Origin: an uncultured Saprospiraceae bacterium
Lineage (GTDB): Bacteria > Bacteroidota > Bacteroidia > Chitinophagales > Saprospiraceae
Assembly (NCBI GenBank): GCA_937139495.1
Contig: CAKZQC010000026.1
Span: forward strand, 248,001-312,000
Direction: 5' to 3'
Length of the DNA: 64,000 bases
Shown: positions 62,901-64,000 of the stretch, in pieces
Numbering within the stretch: the stretch's first letter is position 1
Layout: every line of letters starts with the position of its first letter
Made by a program: the position numbers and the translations under genes
Notes under the pieces: model-generated
Databases searched by the model: none
The model's input: the letters and a program-made list of their open reading frames with translations, nothing else
Told to the model about the DNA's origin: nothing

Positions 62901-63981
62901 CTTACTACAAGATGTAAGTTGTTATGGAGGTACAGACGGAATGGCTACTGTAGAAGTACAGGGTAGAGCAACAACAGCTGTTACTTATGCTTGGAGTACA
63001 CTAGATACTAATAACATTGTTTCGACGTTAGATACAGTAACGAACTTGAGCATACTACCAATTGGTGCCGATTCTACACAATTCATTGTGATTGTGACGG
63101 ATAGTGCTGGTTGTAGAGCCGCAGATACCGTAACAGTAGCACAGCCAGAACCAATCGTAGTGATTATGTCTGGATCAACTGTAAACTGTGTGGATAGCTT
63201 AGATGGTATTATCAGTATTGATTCGCTATCAGGTGGTACTGCATTGCCAACTGCTTCAGGATATGAGTTTGGATTTGAATTAGATGGTCCTTATGGTTCA
63301 TCTAGTGTCTTAACTCAAGGATTGGGTGCAGGAATATATACCGTATATGTGCGTGATGCCAACGGTTGTGTTGACTCTGCTCAGAATGTTATCATTAGAG
63401 ATACAATTGATTATGTAGTCACTGCCTTCCAAGATCAAACAATTGACTTGGGCGAAACAGTAACACTATATGGTTCAGTCAACTCTGCTGGAATTGATAG
63501 CTCATTGGTTACTTGGTCAGCACTTGACCCAAGTACAGGAATTATCACACAGCTTGGACAGGGTGCTGGTGCATTAGAAGAATTTACACCACCAGTATTC
63601 TACGATAACATGACCTTTATTTTAGATTTGAATAATGGTTGTGGCGATACGGCACAGGTAAATATCGAAGTGAACAAAGTACGCTCTGTATATGTACCAA
63701 ATGCCTTCTCACCAAATGGTGATGGAAACAACGACGTGTTTACAATCTACGGTTCAACAGATGTTAGTAGAATTAAGAAATTAATGATATTTGACAGATG
63801 GGGTGAATTGGTACACGAAGCAGAAGACTTCGATCCGAACAGTACTAGCTACGGCGAAGGTTGGGACGGTACATTGAGAGGTAAACCAATGAATCCAGCA
63901 GTGTTTATTTACTATACTGAAATTGAAATGGTAGATGGAACTGTTGTTGTGAGAAAAGGTGATTTGACACTTGTCAAATAA
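44983..63981 (+). CDS. Giant SprB-like cell-surface adhesin with gliding-motility/T9SS C-terminal domain
   Basis: 6,332 residues in one uninterrupted frame. The first ATG is at 44983; the ATG at 45034 gives a cleaner signal peptide (cleavage near AHASH) and may be the true start. After it (about 50-310) comes the SHGQGTDIVYSC-type domain common at the N-terminus of large Bacteroidota surface proteins. PKD/Ig-like units with D-V-S-I-C-x-G-D follow. A beta-helix spans about 600-1,080 and carries long Gly-rich loops. Two more Ig-like units lead to about 57 SprB repeats (nt about 49410-63400). The last 95 residues are a gliding-motility-associated domain (PNAFSPNGDGNNDVF ... FDRWGELV ... GWDGTLRGKP ... 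VVRKGDLTL), a type-B T9SS signal. In Flavobacterium SprB, a similarly long protein, moves along the cell surface and drives gliding. The same role here is inference. Confidence 0.95.
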   Translation: MAKYFYLLYFYTKRLYPMFRFNKLLRPSYFCSMMVFCMLLLGGAQEAHASHGQGTDIVYSCTGIPNQYNVTLSIYRDCRGVNLGTTARVSYSGCGVTGSITLNRQSLTDITPICPGDPTACDRGGGAFGSEQHVYTGTLTLPATLTGCNNILMSYSLCCRNNAITTLSSPGSESLYIDVLLDNSTTVCNNSPIFLNPPTAYTCAGNDVFYNHGAFDPDNDSLVYSLTPCLEARNNPVEYRFPFSHINPLTTSSGTTIDSNTGAISFSTPNTPQVSVLCVLVEEYRNGVRIGYMRRDMQFNLLNCTNQNPVASGVNGTSNYSITTCHSQQVCFNIAGSDPDAGDNVFMAWNGAIPGGTFATGASGATQTGIFCWTPGPANVGLNSFTVTINDDACPLLGTNTFTYTVNVINNPNDPVDAGPDVSICRGDQTTLNATTTATNVQSYAWSPTIGVQTPNSPTTVVTPVATTTYTVTTLYTDGCTSTDQVTVTVADDPSLSLAPNNVNVCAGSTLTLTATTDVGTNSFVWNDLNVAGLGVFTANGAAGNVTGNISSQPITMYTAAGTYAFSCEVTNTATGCTTTEILTLTIAVDNVPPACVNIYVSTTGTAAASGTIFDPTSLEEGVSRSSCNNSVIKVATGTYTIDQPLPITSIMTLEGGFNESDLWTKTSRAGATTIIRSNLNPGGVVNVDRNITAIQAFGASGFRLQDLTIRTVDATLAADGPGVSTYGIYLNGCQTYNITRCQIFPGNATNGQAGAAGCGLTAANTFLNGTAGVSGQDADGADPAANVFGGTGGDAGIACGSGAFIQGGAPTAVAGGDGTSATPGPFALPNVSIAPDGSGGGAGGAGGQGDNGFDGGASGVPGAPGPPNTGPSSSGSGAGSNVNGGTAGTVSGGAVTPTGIAPTAGTNGIDGINGSNGVNGANGIHLGGRYQVGAQAAFGEHGSAGSGGGGGGGSGGRLCVFPCTSGTGAGGGGGGGGAGAGAGGSGGFGGGASFGVYIASNGANGFIEHCTIATGTSGTGGIGGAGGAGGNGGAAGAGGAGAPGISPGGTGGTGGDGGDGGTGGNGATGIARAVFVDGASTIPVAQDSTYDLLNQQIIFVENVNCTNASVRFADSSTMSPGATAIPQIIPIGLPSTTVTNWTFDAVGLNTVPPTRGFNADTSAYNAIGRFSLTHNTCVGCPAAGGAAGNALSEYRGFHNIAFDKSFKPDIISNATLLNTDTFQLCEGDFAVFESSFFGDTIRWEFNGAITNPGNTQITASTQFNNTGFYLVELFLITDCCGDTPIDSAWLYVDPVPNATGSGDVNICQGETASLSLTGVGATDTIIWSPMTAMTMIRRDSVLVNPSATTTYTASIYTVTPVVGGGQRLSCPQSISFTVTIPDPATLAMTSTGVVCNNDGTATATITNFDATHTYDYIWANGRTTTGSTSNSNVIDSLIAGTYCVTVVDNDPVLGTSCPAVGCVVVAPAIATPQGFAQNTVAISCAGANDGQVTIGTLNGTAPYTYVWDAPVPVGANRTTSANYTVTGLAPRTYNVTVTDDVGCFNVFSFDIVTPLPLTINLLDSVNPTCQNTTDGSIEVEATGGTGLYIYTWSNGFSDTSGIISNIDTGLYTVTVTDANSCILTRDILLTPTRIVTTNATITSPAVCFEDSATITVNASVDSFGTTVPAALNYVWTGPCVNFFPTPTTQDIVTGACAGAYSVTVTDPFGCTTTETITVTQPNKVTVNVDNHTDVACRGDVSGTATVSFSGGNGGPATFLWSDGQTTATATGLAASVTPYCVTITDNTGCVGDTCITITEPATVVGLTITIDSTVKCNGGADGGLTANGTGGTPFTTGYTYAWDNGDATDTISGLAAGTYCVTITDSLGCTATLCETITEPTLLTATVTGSTDVACFGDSSGTATATGAGGTGAYTFLWSNTAAANTATATGLIAGNYTVTITDVNGCIATDNVTIGQPTAALAGSVTTIQNANCNGATDGAAFIAPTGGTAPYTYSWDNGSSNDTITNLTAGQYCVTVTDGNSCVLTDCVTITEPSTVTATIASSTDPSCFGDSTGTATVAGSGGNVPTAYTYLWSNNQTTATATGLAVGTHTVTVTDDSACVATATVTLIQPTQVVAITNVVSNYNGSQVSCADTCDAIIEATASGGTGVFTYDWGTSSNDTLFSACVGASTVTVTDANSCTVTSTATVVAPAAVTITVNSVANVNCNGGTTGSASVTASGGTGSVYAYSWDNGVTTATNPALAAGVYCVTATDVNNCLATACVTITEPTTVVSGIATLDTAVSCNGGSDADLSVAAIGGTPNSTIATGYTYIWDANTAGTVSTDSFATGYAAGTHCVTITDSLGCTAISCITVTEPTAVTATIAATTNVSCFGDSTGTATATAIGGTNTGTPPYNFVWSDGQTTGTATGLAANTIYTVTVTDTFACVAQTNVSLTQPATAVTVGAVVQTPHNGQQVSCNGASDGSAVAAGSGGVSGYTYAWDNGTTNDTLMNVGAGTYCVTTTDANGCTASTCVTITEPSVVVINTTAQSDVNCFGDSTGSATVLATGGTTPPVYTYAWSNGQGTRNLTNVVAGTYTVTATDANLCTVTANVVIGQPATAVTIASVVVDSNTSCNGLSDGGATVNVGGGTPAASGFVYSWSNGQNTQSLLAVPAGTYRITATDSLGCTDTSSVVITEPAAVTATIASSTNIDCFGDSSGTAMAMGAGGTAPSGYTFQWDAAASNQTTANATGLKANINYCVTVTDNNNCSDIVCITLTQPAFPVAVATITSTDVTCNGAGDGTVTATGSGGTGTYTFQWAANAGGATTATVTGLTAGNYCVTVSDVNGCTATACVNVNEPTAIALNMANVVDIDCKGDSTGEATIQATGGTGAYTYLWSANAGNSTVTNVSGLGAGRYCVTVTDAAGCQDSLCVVLTEPVQGFSINANVTSNYNGAQIQCFGDSSGTAMAMPTGGNGAISYTWSFGGITTAAAAGLPDGNFCVTATDATGCQDTACVTLVDPTRVVATITNSTNVSCTGNCSGTATVAATGGTGATYTYQWGVAAGSQITPTATGLCAGLYSVTVTDLNGCIGVTTVQIIEPANAIQASAAVTSNYNGFDVSCNTTNDGAATAAATGGTGAYTFQWNGAALGQTTATATGLSANINYCVTITDASGCQDSACVTLTAPTTVTPAIDTVINVSCFGDSTGCATASTTGGVAPYTYLWENGATAANICGLPAGSFLVTVTDANGCVNSAAAIITQPAGPLDVDAIVTSAYAGGTALQCFGDSSGTAQVTIADGTGPYTILWDNGTTTNNIGQLPDGTHCVTVTDASGCMDTACVTLTQPTAVTVSLVSSVNATCNGACDGSATVTANGGIAGYTYLWDAAAANQITARATGLCAGIYGVTATDANGCSTGFTVTITQPATAVVATATTVNNVSCAGGNDGIATGSAIGGTAPYTYSWSTGGLNDTIQNLAAGQVCVTITDVNGCADVACTTITQPAALTSTINNVVQINCNGDSTGSATAMGMGGTAPYMYAWDTDANSQMTATATGLPAGSFTVTITDAKNCITTNTVIISQPAGGLSVNASVTIPVQCAGDSSGAATVSIVGGSTPYSVLWDQGTTNNTVTGLPDGTYCVTVTDNNGCQDTACVTLAEPTPVVVSLVTVTDASCRGDNNGSATVTATGGSSPYTYTWDAAAAGQTGPTANNLGAGVYAVTATDDNGCNGTFSVTITEPATGVNATAVIVSNYNGEDVSCNGATDAMIVGTVTGGTGPYTYLWTNGTVNDTIMNIGAGQQCVTITDANGCAETACITVTQPTLLTATVATASSASCNGTCDGTATASANGGTAPFTFRWDAAANNRTTATINNLCAGSYNVTITDANGCQAVAIAVITQPTNRLDATVVVTSNYAGAQISCNGASDGEITASATGGTGIYTYNWLTNTSTTAVATGLSVAGNAHCVVVSDANGCMDTACVSLVEPTAVVASITNQRNVSCNGGNDGSATVTATGGTGAYTYLWDASANSQTTARANNLTAGSHCVTITDINGCQISTCVNITEPTLLTATAAIVSNYNGEDVSCAGANDGIVVVTPVGGTTGYTYTWSNAVTAISDTNTIAAAGTLTVTVTDANGCIATASVTLTEPNAVTATIASSVDATCNGACDGEATVAGTGGTITSGYTFNWSASANNQTTAIATGLCAGTHTVTVTDNNNCNSVTTVTIDQPLTGITASATVTSNYNGAEVSCVDACDGEATAVGAGGTPVYTYLWDANTGNQTTAIATGLCGDSTYIVTVTDAGGCANYATVTLAAPTAVTASVTSNTTVTCGGGNNAEATATAAGGTLTTGYTFDWSTTPTQNGATATGLSAGTYFVTATDNNGCFGIDSVVIIEPAVTLFVSTQVTSDYNGQDISCNTVCDGAGQVTISGGIPNYNILWSNGASTDSITNLCAGTYTVTVSDNGGCIIEDSIVIAEPAVLTATITNQANVSCLNGNDGRVTIAGTGGTPGYTYAIQAGNVQANNGTFTNLTAGNYTVTVTDLNFCATTVGVTITQPSSLPTVTAAVTSNYGNQDVSCFGSNDGQATATPIGGTAPYTYNWAAAGGQTTAVATGLSAGTYGVVITDAGGCTASATVTVTQPNQLTGSLTGTSNVVCAGDSTGTASFQIAGGTAPYTYAAGNSSTTTNNTTATINNIGAGGYNATITDANGCTVLVPFVITEPTRLTVTATVTSSYTNATVISCAGACDGAATAVGAGGQSFAPPGNTYQFLWSDGQTNFTATGLCAGTYTVEITDRNNCTDIDTVTLVEPTPLAINITNQTNVNCNGDSTGTATASISGGTPTYAYAWSNGQTNVTATGLAAGTYTVTATDGNNCTTVATVTITQSAVLATAIQITSNYNGQPVSCFNSADASVNVNVTGGLAPYNYVWSDVAAQTTATATGLTAGTYTVTVTDDLNCTTVGTIVITPPAAVNIGVVSTTNVDCFGQPTGQFTVAANGGVGPYLYSFDGGNTFTNTVTYTNLPANAAPGYQVIAQDANGCQDTIFQPITEPVQLQANVIAPTTQVSCFGGADGVISVTGVGGRLPYSYSFMGGSFDTTSSFVGLAAGTYTIEVRDSSGCATFIRNVVVTQPAELLLAVDTVISPLCTGDCNGSIVLSASQGTAGYEYSIDGITYQLSGTFSGLCSGGYTVFVRDAQGCIKKRQVAVSQPANLVANAAVASFYPPSPAIQQFNISCAGGNDGSATATPFGGTSATGTYTYTWSVGGQTTQTITGLVANTPYFVTVTDDNGCTDVDSVILTEPTLLTGRFTQVTNESCATNDDGVISVSVNTGTGVGPYTYDFGSGPSATINTMTGLTGALTGQNYSVTITDVNGCTVVLDTLLFEPDSLLITNFAATTNYNGFEVSCFNATDGAATVTTTGGTGTYTYLWLPNGATTSSVSGLAAGTYGVTVTDANGCQDTASVVLTAPTQLTMTTAVDSAGCSGTGTGGVSAIPSGSMAPYTYAIDSNGVVSPYGTDSTFTNLTAGTYTIYVQDANGCGPVSQTVNIGQDAPIVFTATVATPYNGQQVSCNGESDATASVTATGGSVGGLFFTYQWDAAANNQTGSVATGLGAGTYTVLITDTVSFCTETATVTVVEPTPVVVVVDTVVNVGCNNQATGATQVSATGGTPGYTYDIDAPGQVPNTTGIFTGLTAGTYNVTSTDANGCTATVALTVQNANAIVIDLDTTNISCFGNSDGIVTATVTGGTAGYTLTWNPLPAGNINGTDSIGQLPAGNYTLTVQDAAGCTATATATVVEPDSILVAIDDQNATCANSDGVIIINATGGPSETNGVTGNYLYSIDGGTTFGAQDTFRNLPSGFYDVVVRDASLQGCTGQTNVDLGTNSDVVTEITTTPQSCGGIGPDADGTATVTATSAAGGFTYVWTQQPSVVSPVISTTQTAANLNGNVVVNADGTRDTVSGFLYIVSVTDAAGCTAIDTAYVEKPDELNITASLLQDVSCYGGTDGMATVEVQGRATTAVTYAWSTLDTNNIVSTLDTVTNLSILPIGADSTQFIVIVTDSAGCRAADTVTVAQPEPIVVIMSGSTVNCVDSLDGIISIDSLSGGTALPTASGYEFGFELDGPYGSSSVLTQGLGAGIYTVYVRDANGCVDSAQNVIIRDTIDYVVTAFQDQTIDLGETVTLYGSVNSAGIDSSLVTWSALDPSTGIITQLGQGAGALEEFTPPVFYDNMTFILDLNNGCGDTAQVNIEVNKVRSVYVPNAFSPNGDGNNDVFTIYGSTDVSRIKKLMIFDRWGELVHEAEDFDPNSTSYGEGWDGTLRGKPMNPAVFIYYTEIEMVDGTVVVRKGDLTLVK
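47200..48210 (+). repeat. Gly-rich low-complexity loops within the adhesin beta-helix
   Basis: Repeated GGC/GGT codons encode (GGx)n and pure Gly runs (G8 near 47896-47920), plus a collagen-like GTNGIDGINGSNGVNGANG stretch (about 47698-47755). They lie between beta-helix strands such as NITRCQIFPGN and NGFIEHCTIATG. The local GC content stands well above the rest of the window. Confidence 0.85.
49410..63400 (+). repeat. About 57 tandem SprB repeats of roughly 80 residues
   Basis: Each unit reads, in outline, SCxGxxDGxAxxxxxGGTxPYTYxWxNG, then AGxYxVTVTDxxGCxxxxxVxxxxP. Counting the first Cys motif gives about 57 units; a few (for example near 49920 and 60880) are divergent. Short DNA blocks such as TGTTTTGGAGATTC recur many times. 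Every 483-498 bp a longer linker of the TSNYNG type precedes the unit, marking a two-repeat period. Confidence 0.9.
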
Positions 63982-64000
63982 TGGAGATATAAAAAATAGT

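Noticed and set aside
49410..63400. CRISPR array or minisatellite
   Set aside because: The regular repeats stay in frame and encode SprB domains; unit length and divergence do not suit CRISPR.

Overview
The window looks like chromosome of an AT-rich, aerobic member of the Bacteroidota, most likely from the Saprospiria or a related gliding marine group. The evidence is of four kinds. Promoter-like sites follow the Bacteroidota TTTG / TAnnTTTG pattern and Shine-Dalgarno sites are largely absent. There are type IX secretion (T9SS) sorting domains and a SprB-type giant adhesin. The Alternative Complex III (ACIII) and cytochrome oxidase operon has the gene order seen in this phylum. There are a TonB-dependent receptor with a carboxypeptidase-like domain and many lipoproteins. 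The genus call is inference. I found no tRNA, rRNA, CRISPR array, insertion sequence or prophage.

Layout. 1-12.2 kb: the 3' end of a leucine-rich-repeat gene, then a minus-strand block. The block holds a T9SS-exported repeat protein, tgt (queuosine tRNA modification), two secreted proteins of unknown function, a membrane-anchored TPR-CHAT protease and a DUF2027/Smr protein. 12.2-31 kb: the respiratory cluster, running actA-B-C-D-E-F, cytochrome oxidase subunits II and I, heme O synthase, two subunit III-type genes and subunit IV. After a strong terminator comes an assembly set: a SCO-like protein, a DUF420/CtaM-like protein and a small CPMC protein. A good promoter with two dyads lies upstream of actA. 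31-44 kb: single genes and short operons, namely a peptidase-S74-type chaperone protein, a periplasmic-binding-protein-like lipoprotein with a 1-nt-linked partner, a TonB receptor, an OmpA-like protein, a degenerate M43 metalloprotease, a small lipoprotein and hisS. 45-64 kb: one 19-kb gene for a SprB-like adhesin of 6,332 residues with about 57 SprB repeats and a gliding-motility/T9SS C-terminal domain.

How the genes work together. ACIII oxidises menaquinol and passes electrons through its c-hemes to the aa3-type oxidase. CyoE, the SCO-like protein, DUF420 and probably the CPMC protein serve oxidase assembly. The clearest oddity is ActE: its monoheme cytochrome lipoprotein is fused to an intact OmpA-type peptidoglycan-binding domain, which could tether the respiratory complex to the cell wall. 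Other points worth a look are a predicted periplasmic CHAT protease beside two secreted unknowns, an M43 protein that has lost two zinc histidines, a SCO-like protein without its CxxxC motif, His/Asp-rich tracts on several respiratory subunits, and a two-repeat (about 490 bp) higher-order period in the giant adhesin.
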